This document shows positions 6,770-14,840 of a stretch of 26,950 bases of DNA, piece after piece. The translations under genes were made by a program, and so were the position numbers. The notes beneath the pieces were generated by a model. The model ran no database searches and was not told where the DNA came from. It saw nothing but the letters and a program-made list of their open reading frames with translations. The stretch covers positions 1 to 26,950 of the forward strand of contig JAMOQH010000185.1 of NCBI GenBank assembly GCA_027064085.1, given 5' to 3'. The stretch is from a bacterium (GTDB taxonomy: Bacteria > UBP6 > JAFGXH01). The stretch's first letter is position 1; each line of letters opens with the position of its first letter.

Positions 6770-7849
6770 TTAATATAGTTTTTTTAATTCATTTATAATC
6801 AGGTCATCATCATCTGAAATTATTTCTTTTATTATATTTTTATTTTTGTTAATTGAGTGGTTGTATAATTTATCATAATAGTTGATTAAAAGCTCTCTTA
6901 TTACTGCTTCGTCTTCGTGATTTTCAAGCATTTTTGATATTTGCTTGTATCTTTCTCCACCTAGTTTTTTAGTAATTCTATCTAAGGCATTTTTAAACTC
7001 AATATCATTTATATCATAATCCTCAAGTATTTTCCTTATACGGTAGTTTTCACTTCGTTTTATTATTACCATATCGGAATTAGTCATTTTTTCATAAAAA
7101 TTTTTATTTAAATTTACCCAACCTATTCTTTTACTTTCACCCTCTAGAAATATTGTTTTACTTCCTTTTAATTTAATTAATGATGTTGCTAACCTATTTT
7201 CAAATTGTTGTTGACTTGTTCTTACTCCATTATATGGAATTGAGCCAAAAGCACTTCCCATGTGTTTTGCTATTCCTTCTAAATCTATAATAGGTAAATT
7301 TTGTTTTTGCATTTTGTGTAAAACAGTAGTTTTTCCACTTCCTGTATAACCATTTAATATTATAAATTTTATATTAGGAATTTTTCTTTCTATGTGGTCT
7401 AAAACAATATTTCTATATGTTTTGTAGCCTCCGATAAGCCTTTTACTTTCTATTTTTAAACTACTCATAAAGGAATGAACTGCACCTGAACGCATTCCTC
7501 CACGAGCACAATAAATTATTATATCTTTTTGATTACTCCCCTCTTGGGAGGGGTTCGAAGCTAGATGCTTAGCTTCAGGGGGTGGGTAATTTCCTTCATT
7601 TCTTCTTTGAATTTTTAAAAGGGACTCATAAATATTTACAAAATTAGGTCCAGCTAATTCAAGAGCTTTTTTTATAGCTTTTTCTTGGCCTTGTTTCTTG
7701 TAAACTGTGCCAACTATTGCTCTTTGTTCATTATCTAAAAGAGGAATATTAATTGCATCAACTATATGACCTTTTTCAAATTCAGCAGGAGACCTAGTAT
7801 CTATAAAAATTGCTTTATTTAAATCAATATCTTCAAATTTTATATCCAA
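6770..7849 (-). CDS. mnmH: tRNA 2-selenouridine synthase (MnmH/SelU)
   Basis: This 359-residue enzyme replaces sulfur by selenium in 2-thiouridine at the wobble position of certain tRNAs, using selenophosphate. An N-terminal rhodanese domain begins 'FIDTRSPAEFEKGHI' and holds the catalytic cysteine in 'IIIYCARGGMRSG' (Cys114). A P-loop domain follows with 'GYTGSGKT' (167-174). The start is TTG at 7849, supported by AGGAG five bases upstream. It sits between a NUDIX gene and yedF on one strand, probably one transcript. Residues about 88-105 ('YPPPEAKHLASNPSQEG') come from an inserted palindromic repeat placed just before the catalytic-cysteine strand; the reading frame and all motifs remain intact. 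SelD, needed for selenophosphate, is not in this window. Confidence 0.93.
   Translation of the reverse strand: MDIKFEDIDLNKAIFIDTRSPAEFEKGHIVDAINIPLLDNEQRAIVGTVYKKQGQEKAIKKALELAGPNFVNIYESLLKIQRRNEGNYPPPEAKHLASNPSQEGSNQKDIIIYCARGGMRSGAVHSFMSSLKIESKRLIGGYKTYRNIVLDHIERKIPNIKFIILNGYTGSGKTTVLHKMQKQNLPIIDLEGIAKHMGSAFGSIPYNGVRTSQQQFENRLATSLIKLKGSKTIFLEGESKRIGWVNLNKNFYEKMTNSDMVIIKRSENYRIRKILEDYDINDIEFKNALDRITKKLGGERYKQISKMLENHEDEAVIRELLINYYDKLYNHSINKNKNIIKEIISDDDDLIINELKKLY
7537..7587 (-). repeat. copy C of the in-frame palindromic element, inside selU
   Basis: Read on the gene strand, this 51-nt segment begins ACCCACCCCC and ends TCCCAAGAGGGGA, like the copy at 5078-5130. It again has two hairpins: GAAGC/GCTTC and CCCCTC/GAGGGG. 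It is 2 nt shorter than copy B because one base is missing from each arm of the first stem. The left half is therefore read in a different frame from copy B and the right half in the same frame; both frames are open. Confidence 0.85.
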
Positions 7850-7857
7850 AATATCTC

Positions 7858-8325
7858 CTAAAAAAATTCAACTTCATGACTTTTAAAAACTTTATTTTCA
7901 TAAATAAATTTAGCAGAAAATCTTTTATTTTCCAAAACCCATGGAATAAATAATTTATCTCCTTCCCAAATATTTAAATCTAATACTTCATTTTTATCTA
8001 TCCATTTTAAGTTACCTTCATTTGAAGTTTCAAAAAGCTCACCCTCAAATTCTGTAACATGGTATAAGTAAGCATGCCAGTCATTTTCTCCGTCAAAATT
8101 AGGGAAAACAATAAGGCCGTTTAAAAAGAGTTTGGTTGCTTTTAGACCCGTTTCTTCGTAGATTTCTCTAATTGCACATTCTTTTGGGCTTTCCCCAAAT
8201 TCAAATTTTCCTCCAACACCATTCCACTTACCCTTGTGCATATCTTTTTTCTTTTTAACTCTATGTAGCATCAATATTTTATCATCTTTTTCTATATAAC
8301 ATAGGGTAGCTGGTATAAATCTCAT
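7858..8325 (-). CDS. NUDIX hydrolase, MutT / 8-oxo-dGTP diphosphatase-like
   Basis: The 155-residue protein contains a complete Nudix box: Gly39, Glu45, Arg53-Glu54, Glu57-Glu58 and Gly60, fitting GX5EX7REUXEEXGU. It is preceded by 'GKWNGVGGKFEFGE', a form typical of MutT/NUDT1-like enzymes that clean oxidised nucleotides. The length fits the family. Strong ribosome site (GGAGGA) before ATG at 8325. It is the first gene of the minus-strand group with selU and yedF, 8 nt before selU, so it is probably co-transcribed with them. The substrate cannot be fixed from sequence. Confidence 0.88.
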   Translation of the reverse strand: MRFIPATLCYIEKDDKILMLHRVKKKKDMHKGKWNGVGGKFEFGESPKECAIREIYEETGLKATKLFLNGLIVFPNFDGENDWHAYLYHVTEFEGELFETSNEGNLKWIDKNEVLDLNIWEGDKLFIPWVLENKRFSAKFIYENKVFKSHEVEFF

Positions 8326-8351
8326 ATTCCTCCGATAAATAAGATTTTATT

Positions 8352-8379
8352 ATTATAAACAAAAAAGTATGTAAATCAA
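8352..8379 (-). promoter_or_regulatory. promoter of the NUDIX-selU-yedF transcript
   Basis: Read on the minus strand, TTGATT (8379-8374) is followed after 16 nt by TATAAT (8357-8352), 27 nt before the NUDIX start codon. Its -35 lies back-to-back with the divergent promoter for the DsrE gene. Confidence 0.5.
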
Positions 8380-8389
8380 GTGGTGAAAT

Positions 8390-8418
8390 TTGACATTGAA
8401 TTTGTTTAGTATTAGAGT
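8390..8418 (+). promoter_or_regulatory. promoter of the DsrE-family gene
   Basis: A perfect TTGACA at 8390-8395 and a weaker TAGAGT at 8413-8418 are spaced by 17 nt. The start codon follows at 8439 with GGAG upstream. Confidence 0.45.
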
Positions 8419-8438
8419 ATAGTTTTTATGGAGAAAAT

Positions 8439-8798
8439 ATGCAGGAAGTACTAATTATTATCAATGATGCTCCTTATGGAACAGAAAAAGCATATAATGC
8501 TTTAAGAATGGCAAAAACTTTACAATCAGAATACAAAGAAAATGTAAAAGTAAATATATTTTTACTTGCCGATGCTGTTTTTTGTGGATTACCTAACCAA
8601 AAAACTCCTAATGGTTATTATAATATTGAAAAAATGTTAAAACTGGTTATAAAAAATGGAGCAGAAGTAAAAGCATGTGGTGGTTGCTCAGAGGCTCGTG
8701 GTATTGCCGAAGTGCCTTTTATTGAAGGTGTACAACTTAGTAACATGAAAGAGTTTGCAAAATGGACTTTTGAAAGTGACAAAGTCTTGAGTTTCTAA
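8439..8798 (+). CDS. DsrE-family sulfur-relay protein (YchN/COG1553-like)
   Basis: The 119-residue single-domain protein begins 'QEVLIIINDAPYGTEKAYNALR', the characteristic opening of DsrE/YchN proteins, and keeps cysteines at 49 ('AVFCG') and in 'ACGGCSEARG' (Cys80, Cys83). Such proteins hold persulfide sulfur or form oligomeric complexes in sulfur transfer. It is transcribed divergently from the NUDIX-selU-yedF group, whose YedF also carries a DsrE-like domain, so a link to sulfur/selenium trafficking is plausible but inferred. It converges with the next gene, with 13 nt between stops. Confidence 0.8.
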   Translation: MQEVLIIINDAPYGTEKAYNALRMAKTLQSEYKENVKVNIFLLADAVFCGLPNQKTPNGYYNIEKMLKLVIKNGAEVKACGGCSEARGIAEVPFIEGVQLSNMKEFAKWTFESDKVLSF

Positions 8799-8811
8799 TA
8801 TCGCAAATAAT

Positions 8812-9603
8812 TTAAAACCCCCAAGCTAAATCAACTAATGGAACGATATTTAATTGGCTCCCATAAGGATAATTACCATAGATAAGTTTATAACCTGCAT
8901 AAATTGAGAATGTTTTGCTATTTTTCCAAATTAACATAAATTTATGTTCATAACTTGAGCCTATTCCTTCTGAATTATAGATATTTATAGCTAAGTTGTT
9001 ATAATAATCTAAATCTATAGAATAATAAAGTTTATTCCATATTAATCCATCTATATCTAATGATAGGGTGTATACAAAATCTCCATGAAATGGGGCTGTT
9101 CTTGGATATAATAAAAACATATCTATAGTAGGGAATTTTTTATAACTATTAAAGATTATAGGGATAGATACAGATATTTTAGGAGTAATTATAAAATATT
9201 TAGATAAATTATAACTAAACATTATTGAATGTTCTGTATATATTTGTTGAGGAATGTTTTCTTTTGCTGTTGAAGGTAGTAATCCTCCTACACCTTTTTT
9301 TGATATTAATTTTAGCAAAAGAGTAGGGTAGGATATAAAATGTTCACTGCTTAAACTCCATTTGTATTTTTTTAAATAATTTTTCTTTATAGAAAAATTA
9401 GGCATAATAAAATTTACAAGAGGATAGGTTGAAAATTCAATGCTGTTAGTGAAACCATATTTTAGAGGTTGAAATATTCCCACTTCAAATCTTCCCTTTT
9501 CTATTGTATCGGCCTGACCGGTATTCCATATAGTTGTTGTTTTTTGGTTTCCGACTATCTTAAGACTAAATAAAACTATGAGTATAAGTATTAATGACTT
9601 CAT
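8812..9603 (-). CDS. predicted small outer-membrane beta-barrel protein
   Basis: The 263-residue protein has a short signal sequence ('LILILIVLFSLKIVGNQ') followed by 'WNTGQADTIEKGRFEVGIF', a phrase common at the start of exported barrel proteins. It continues with many short strands of alternating aromatic residues and ends in Trp-Gly-Phe, a C-terminal aromatic typical of outer-membrane barrels. ATG at 9603 overlaps the stop of the upstream nuclease-like gene (ATGA), so translation is coupled. I do not recognise the family; a role in the envelope is all the sequence supports. Confidence 0.6.
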   Translation of the reverse strand: MKSLILILIVLFSLKIVGNQKTTTIWNTGQADTIEKGRFEVGIFQPLKYGFTNSIEFSTYPLVNFIMPNFSIKKNYLKKYKWSLSSEHFISYPTLLLKLISKKGVGGLLPSTAKENIPQQIYTEHSIMFSYNLSKYFIITPKISVSIPIIFNSYKKFPTIDMFLLYPRTAPFHGDFVYTLSLDIDGLIWNKLYYSIDLDYYNNLAINIYNSEGIGSSYEHKFMLIWKNSKTFSIYAGYKLIYGNYPYGSQLNIVPLVDLAWGF

Positions 9604-10676
9604 TTGTTACCTTCATTAAAAGAAAAAGTAACAGTTAAAGGTGCATGGTCGGATAATCTCATTGTTTCTGTACCACCTCTTTCTATATTTTGATGTATCA
9701 ATCCATTTTTAAACTTTGCATTTGTAAATAAATAATCTAGTTTTCTATTCCAAAATCCATTTTTATTTGTTGTATGAGAAAAATACTTGCTATTATCTGC
9801 TTCATAATCATTTAAACTTATTGCTGGAGTATAATCTGTATAAAAATCGTCTAAAATTCCTAAATCTGCACTATAGTCATCAGCTTGAAAATCTTCATCG
9901 GTACAAATTGAATCAGGAAAATTCTTTAATTTTTCACTTTTAGGAGGAATGGTATTTAAATCTCCTCCTGCAATAAATGCTTCACTATTTTTATTGATTT
10001 CATCTATCTTTTCTTTAAGAATTTTTATTTGTTTTAATTTAGTTCCATCTTGTGAGTATGCAGAGGTATGAATAGCCAAAAGATGGATTTTTTTGTTTTT
10101 CCAAGTAATATATGAGCTGAGTATATTTCGCCTTAAATAAAAATATTTTGTTAGAGAATCCTGACTGCTCATTAAAGGAAGAGCTATCCTTTTAGCATCT
10201 TTAAGTGGATATTTTGATAAAATAGCATTTCCTGTATCAACTTTTCCTATTCCATCACTTGGAACATAATCAGCTTTCCATTGAGAGGCATATACTCCAT
10301 AATTTAGCTTAGTGTGGTCTAGTAAATATTGAACTTGGTCTACATATGCAGCTCTTTTTGAGTTTATATCTGCTTCTTGTACAAATAATATGTCAGGATT
10401 TTCTTTATTTATTTTTTCAGCAAGTTTTTTCATATTGGAATTAACTTCATCTTTAGTCATAATAACTCTATCTCCATAGCAATCAAAGAAAAAGTCTATT
10501 CTAGCTCCACCAAATTTGATATTCCAATTCATTATTTTTAATTCACTAGAATTCTCTGTTGTTTCTGTTATTTCTTTCGCCTCTCTATATCTAGCACTCT
10601 CATTGTCATTAAATTCTGTATGAAATGGGTCGCAAGATAACATAAGAATCATGGTTAAGAAAATTAATTTTTTCAT
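9600..10676 (-). CDS. lipoprotein of the endonuclease/exonuclease/phosphatase (EEP) superfamily
   Basis: The 358-residue product has a lipoprotein signal ('LIFLTMILMLSC') with Asp immediately after the cysteine. It then carries the EEP fold motifs in order: 'KIMNWNIKFGG', 'DILFVQEAD', 'LLAIHTSAYS', 'FIAGGDLNTIPP', 'KLDYLFTN' and 'LSDHAPLTV'. The metal- and phosphate-binding residues (Asn, Glu, Asp-x-Asn, Asp-His) are all present, so it should be an active metal-dependent phosphoesterase: a DNase I-like nuclease, or a sphingomyelinase- or inositol-phosphatase-like enzyme. The substrate cannot be told. Its export and coupling to an outer-membrane barrel gene point to an envelope or extracellular role. 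In E. coli, Asp after the cysteine favours inner-membrane retention; whether that applies here is unknown. Confidence 0.85.
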   Translation of the reverse strand: MKKLIFLTMILMLSCDPFHTEFNDNESARYREAKEITETTENSSELKIMNWNIKFGGARIDFFFDCYGDRVIMTKDEVNSNMKKLAEKINKENPDILFVQEADINSKRAAYVDQVQYLLDHTKLNYGVYASQWKADYVPSDGIGKVDTGNAILSKYPLKDAKRIALPLMSSQDSLTKYFYLRRNILSSYITWKNKKIHLLAIHTSAYSQDGTKLKQIKILKEKIDEINKNSEAFIAGGDLNTIPPKSEKLKNFPDSICTDEDFQADDYSADLGILDDFYTDYTPAISLNDYEADNSKYFSHTTNKNGFWNRKLDYLFTNAKFKNGLIHQNIERGGTETMRLSDHAPLTVTFSFNEGNK

Positions 10677-10802
10677 TGTTTATTCTCCTTGTCAAAAATC
10701 CTAGAATAGTTCCACCTATAATAACTTTATCTAAAAAATATTTCAATAAACTAGAGAAAATTTAAATAAAATGTATAATATTAATTGCTAGCAGGAGGTT
10801 TG

Positions 10803-11843
10803 ATGACTAAAAATGAACAATTTACAGATACATTAACCAATTTTATAAATATTTTTGAAGAATCTATTCCATTAATAGAACAATTATTTACAAATTTAAA
10901 AACTTTCATTCCGTTAATAGAAACAAGTTTGGATTCTATAGATAAATTATTACCAACTTTACAAAAAACAATACCGGTTGTTAAAAAGATTTTGCCTCTA
11001 ATTAACAGAAGTATTCCTATTGTTGAATTATTTATTCCTATTACTAAAAAAATAATAGAAATATCTAAAACTGGTGTTCCTATAACTGCTGAAATTATGA
11101 AGATATTAGATGGTAATATTGAGTCTTTGATTAAACTTATTGTAAGTTTAGGATTTGTTAATGATGAAATAGAAGAAAAGTTCAATGAAATATTAAATAA
11201 ATTACCATTTTTAAAAACAGCTTTTTCAAGTATTGATAATGCTTATGGAGTTATCAGTAAACTAGATAAGTATTTTATTGTAGCGGTAAAATACTTAAAG
11301 ATTATTTTACCTCAAATTGAAATAGTAATAAAAACTTCTGCTAAAATTATATCATTTATTGAAGTATTTTTAATTTATGCAGAAAAAATAATTCCAATTA
11401 TTGATTATTTATTTCCAATTGTTAGCAGGTTAATTACTGCTTCAGAAAAGATAATTCCTATGATTGAAAAAATTATTACAATTATAGAAATGTTAATTCC
11501 ATTAGTTGATTCTACACTTAAATTTATAGATGGTAACTTTTCTAAATTTAGCAAAGCATTAAAAATTATAAACTCTAGTTTTAAAAAGTCTTCTACTGAA
11601 AAAATAGATAGCTTATTAGGTAAGTTAAAAGATAAAATATTAAATTTAGACCCTCTTTTTAAATTATTTAAAATGGAAAAGTTTAAATCATCTATTTCTA
11701 TTTTAATTTATAAATTTTTAGAAATTATTTCTGTTCTTGCTGATGAATTTTATAAGTATCAAAAAGATTTTAATGAATTTATAGAAAATGCCCATAAAAT
11801 TTATATGGTTATCGTTAATAGTTTTAAGGGTAGTGAGTTGTAA
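10803..11843 (+). CDS. unknown helical protein with proline-punctuated heptad repeats
   Basis: The 346-residue protein has no signal peptide and no family I recognise. Its outstanding feature is a heptad pattern rich in Ile/Leu in which proline returns every 7 or 14 residues, for example 'TIPVVKKILPLINRSIPIV' and 'KIIPIIDYLFPIV'. Two such blocks (about residues 20-80 and 185-230) flank less regular helix. Lys and Glu fill the other heptad positions, giving long amphipathic helices kinked by proline. The start at 10803 was chosen because AGGAGG lies at 10793-10798; an upstream TTG would overlap this site. TATAAT at 10774-10779 may be its -10. It ends 2 nt before the convergent DUF4175-like gene. 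Surface binding to lipid or a hydrophobic granule, or a scaffold role, are possibilities only. Confidence 0.65.
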   Translation: MTKNEQFTDTLTNFINIFEESIPLIEQLFTNLKTFIPLIETSLDSIDKLLPTLQKTIPVVKKILPLINRSIPIVELFIPITKKIIEISKTGVPITAEIMKILDGNIESLIKLIVSLGFVNDEIEEKFNEILNKLPFLKTAFSSIDNAYGVISKLDKYFIVAVKYLKIILPQIEIVIKTSAKIISFIEVFLIYAEKIIPIIDYLFPIVSRLITASEKIIPMIEKIITIIEMLIPLVDSTLKFIDGNFSKFSKALKIINSSFKKSSTEKIDSLLGKLKDKILNLDPLFKLFKMEKFKSSISILIYKFLEIISVLADEFYKYQKDFNEFIENAHKIYMVIVNSFKGSEL

Positions 11844-11845
11844 TT

Positions 11846-14713
11846 TTATCTTTTGATTATATTCTTAAAATATTCATTTACTGTTTTCTTTTGCCCTTTT
11901 GGAGCTTCTTTTTTCATTGCTTTTAAAATATCTTCTCTCAATTCTTTTGGTCCCTTGTAGTTTTCGTCGGGTATTTTAATCTTTCTACCTTTTCCTTTTG
12001 AATTTTGAGACATTTGATTTTTATTTGCTTGTTGTTTTTGTTTTTGCATAGATTTTTTAAGAGATTTTAATTTATCTAAAGCTGAACTTTGTTTAAATTT
12101 AGCCATATTAGGATTATTGCTCTCTAGGTTTTCTTTAGCATTTTGCATATCTGATTCACCTTGTTGTAAGTTTTCTTGTGTGTCTGGGGGTGTCATGGCT
12201 AATTTTTGAGCTTGATTTTGTAGTTGTTTAATTTTTTGTTTTAAATTCCCTTGTGCTTTTGAAAATTTTCTCATATTCTCAATGTCTTTAGGAGTGATAG
12301 ATTTTTGAGTTTTTTTTATTATTCTTTCTATGTTTTTTATAACAGTATTTTTATTTTTATAGGCATTTAGATATAGTTTAAAATCATTTTTTATTTTTTT
12401 ATAATTTTTGCTATTCATTGTCCATTCAATAAGGCCTTTATAGCTATTTTTGACTTTTCTTGATTCCGAATCTATATCATATAAACTAGTTAATGCTATT
12501 AATATATTTTTAGACTTTAAAAAACTTATAGCTAAATTAATCCCTTCGGTGATTCTATTGATATTTTCTTTACTTCCATTGGAGATTAAATCTTTATTTA
12601 AGTTAAATAAATAATTATTACTTTCTTGGAGTAAATTAATATTTTTTTCAAGAAATTTATTAGATTTTAATTCTTTTTTTAATGTTCTTTCTAATTTTCT
12701 AGTAATTTTTTCACTTTCTTTCATTAAATTTTCTTGTTCATGTATTAAATCTTGTAAATCATTCATAAATTGTTGGCTTTCTTTATCTGATTGTTGATCC
12801 CTTTCTCCCATTAATCCATCTTTTTTATCTTGAGTACCTTCTATCATTTCATTTAATTGATTTTCTAAATCATCTAATTGTTTTAATAATTTATCTAATT
12901 CTCCCTTTTCAAGTAAGTCTTCCATCTTTTCCATATTTTCAGCCATTTTCTTAACCTTTGAAGCTTCTCGGTTAATAAACTTACTATCGATATCTGCAGA
13001 TAATTCAGAAAGTTTTTCCATGATTCGTTTAATTTTTCTTTTAATGTTTCTAATTTCTTTTAATATCTTCTTTTTAGTTTCCTTATTTGGATTTTTTTTA
13101 TAATCGTTTATTAAATTTTTTAATTTGCTTTTTGATGTTTTTAAAGACTTATAAAGTTGATTTATTATTTCTATTTTTTCTCTATCAGACACATCTGTGA
13201 TATAAATAATAGAGTTTTCAAGTGTTTTAATTAATTCTTGTGAGTACCTTGAATTGTCATCATTTAGTAGTTCTTCTGATAATTTTTTTACAACAGAGTT
13301 TAGTATAGTTTTAGAACTAATTGAAAGCAACGGGTCATCAGACTTCAATAAGAATTTTAACTTGTTGTTTGTTTTTGTAATTTTATTATTCAATTCTCGT
13401 TTTTTGATTATTAATTTTCTTGGGGAAAGTTTTCTATTTAAAACTAAATGATCTGCTAGTTCTATAACAAGCTCTTTGACAATTTCATTTAATTTTTTCA
13501 AAAAGTTTTCATGTAGTTTCATTTCAGAAATAATCTCTACCTTTAATCTTCTTGTTGTAGCGATTTTAGGGCCTAATATTGTATCATTATCATAGGCTTC
13601 AAAATAGTATGTAATAGTATCTCCTTTTTCAAATTCTGAGAGTTTTAATTTATAGTTAATAGTTTCAGTTTTAGAGCCTAAATTTTTTATTTCAACACTT
13701 TCAAATTCAGTATCATCAATTTGATATTTAAATATTATTTTTTTTACAGAAATATCATCATTTGCTTCTGCTGTAATTTCAAGAGTATCTTTGTAGTTTA
13801 GTGTTAAACTTTCTTCTGGAAATGCAATTTTTATTGTAGGAGCTGCATCGGGGATAATTTCTCCTTCTAAGTTTCTAGACTTATATTTTATTTTATTATT
13901 TTTTTTCATAAATTTAATATAGTATAATGAATTCATAAGAACTTTATGTTTTATATTAAATTTATTATTTGTAATATTACAAGTAAATTCTCTAGCTCCA
14001 TATACAAATATACATTTGTTATAATTTTCTTTTGTTATACCAGATAATTCTATAGTAGAGCCAGTATAAGCCTTAAATGATCCATCAAAGTTATTTATAT
14101 TTTGTTTTTCTTTATTTAAGTAATCTGGAGGAGTTATTTCAATACTTAAGTTAAAAAGTTCTATTATTTGAGTTTTTTCTGTGATTTCAGGACTAGGTTT
14201 ACCTAAAAAAAGGTTTTGTACACTTTGTTTCAATGGAAATAACAATAATATCCATAAAAAATTAGTTATAAACATAAAATATCTTAGTTTTTCAAATGCA
14301 AAAAGAGGTGGTATGTCTTTTCTTTTTATCTTTTTGATTTCTCTAAGAGCTAAGTTTTCTGTTTCTTTTATAAAATCATTTGATGCGGTATTTTTTAGAG
14401 ATGTATCTGCAATTGTAGTTAATGATGAAGATAAGCTTGGAAAATTTTTTTCTATATATTTATAATAAAAATATTTATTTTTTGTTTTTTTTCTATATTT
14501 AAAAATATTTATTGTTAGTATGATGAATATTGATATTATAGAGGATACTATGAATAAATTAAGATTGATATTATTGAAAAAATTGGTCAAAAAACCTAAA
14601 ATTGTAATGATAATTGTTTCTATAGATACTATTTGTAATAATATAAAGAGGTAGAACATTATTTTTAGATGATTCTTTATTTTATTAATTCTTTTTTGTA
14701 GTTTAATATCCAT
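11846..14713 (-). CDS. large DUF4175-like membrane protein with coiled-coil C-terminus
   Basis: The 955-residue protein starts with 'LQKRINKIKNHLK', has two adjacent membrane helices (about 17-45 and 52-72) and a third near 148-165. Next comes a beta-rich domain opening 'IEITPPDYLN' with a later 'AYTGSTIEL', and then a very long Lys/Glu/Gln-rich coiled-coil region ending 'PKELREDILKAMKKEAP'. This order and the local phrases resemble the DUF4175 (PF13779) family of proteobacterial envelope proteins, whose function is unknown. Similarity is judged from memory of the architecture, so the assignment is moderate. Ribosome site GAGG precedes ATG at 14713. It converges with the proline-heptad gene and diverges from the xer gene. 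Confidence 0.65.
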   Translation of the reverse strand: MDIKLQKRINKIKNHLKIMFYLFILLQIVSIETIIITILGFLTNFFNNINLNLFIVSSIISIFIILTINIFKYRKKTKNKYFYYKYIEKNFPSLSSSLTTIADTSLKNTASNDFIKETENLALREIKKIKRKDIPPLFAFEKLRYFMFITNFLWILLLFPLKQSVQNLFLGKPSPEITEKTQIIELFNLSIEITPPDYLNKEKQNINNFDGSFKAYTGSTIELSGITKENYNKCIFVYGAREFTCNITNNKFNIKHKVLMNSLYYIKFMKKNNKIKYKSRNLEGEIIPDAAPTIKIAFPEESLTLNYKDTLEITAEANDDISVKKIIFKYQIDDTEFESVEIKNLGSKTETINYKLKLSEFEKGDTITYYFEAYDNDTILGPKIATTRRLKVEIISEMKLHENFLKKLNEIVKELVIELADHLVLNRKLSPRKLIIKKRELNNKITKTNNKLKFLLKSDDPLLSISSKTILNSVVKKLSEELLNDDNSRYSQELIKTLENSIIYITDVSDREKIEIINQLYKSLKTSKSKLKNLINDYKKNPNKETKKKILKEIRNIKRKIKRIMEKLSELSADIDSKFINREASKVKKMAENMEKMEDLLEKGELDKLLKQLDDLENQLNEMIEGTQDKKDGLMGERDQQSDKESQQFMNDLQDLIHEQENLMKESEKITRKLERTLKKELKSNKFLEKNINLLQESNNYLFNLNKDLISNGSKENINRITEGINLAISFLKSKNILIALTSLYDIDSESRKVKNSYKGLIEWTMNSKNYKKIKNDFKLYLNAYKNKNTVIKNIERIIKKTQKSITPKDIENMRKFSKAQGNLKQKIKQLQNQAQKLAMTPPDTQENLQQGESDMQNAKENLESNNPNMAKFKQSSALDKLKSLKKSMQKQKQQANKNQMSQNSKGKGRKIKIPDENYKGPKELREDILKAMKKEAPKGQKKTVNEYFKNIIKR

Positions 14714-14788
14714 TCAAAGCCTCAAAACTTTTTTAACTTATATCATAAAAAAAATAATATGTAAAATTAGATGAAAATGATGTTTATT

Positions 14789-14817
14789 TAGACAAAATTG
14801 GATTCTTGTTGTATAAT
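14789..14817 (+). promoter_or_regulatory. promoter of the xer-type recombinase gene
   Basis: TAGACA at 14789-14794 and TATAAT at 14812-14817 are separated by 17 nt; the start codon at 14841 follows a GAGG ribosome site. Confidence 0.5.
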
Positions 14818-14840
14818 AGAATAGCTTTAGTGAGGTTATT

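Noticed and set aside
8439-8798. Possible selenoprotein in the selenium neighbourhood (in-frame TGA)
   Set aside because: Both YedF and the DsrE protein use ordinary cysteine codons at their key positions and no in-frame TGA is read through.
10781-11185. Antisense frame opposite the proline-heptad gene
   Set aside because: No ribosome site or motif; the sense gene has AGGAGG and a continuous amphipathic heptad pattern.
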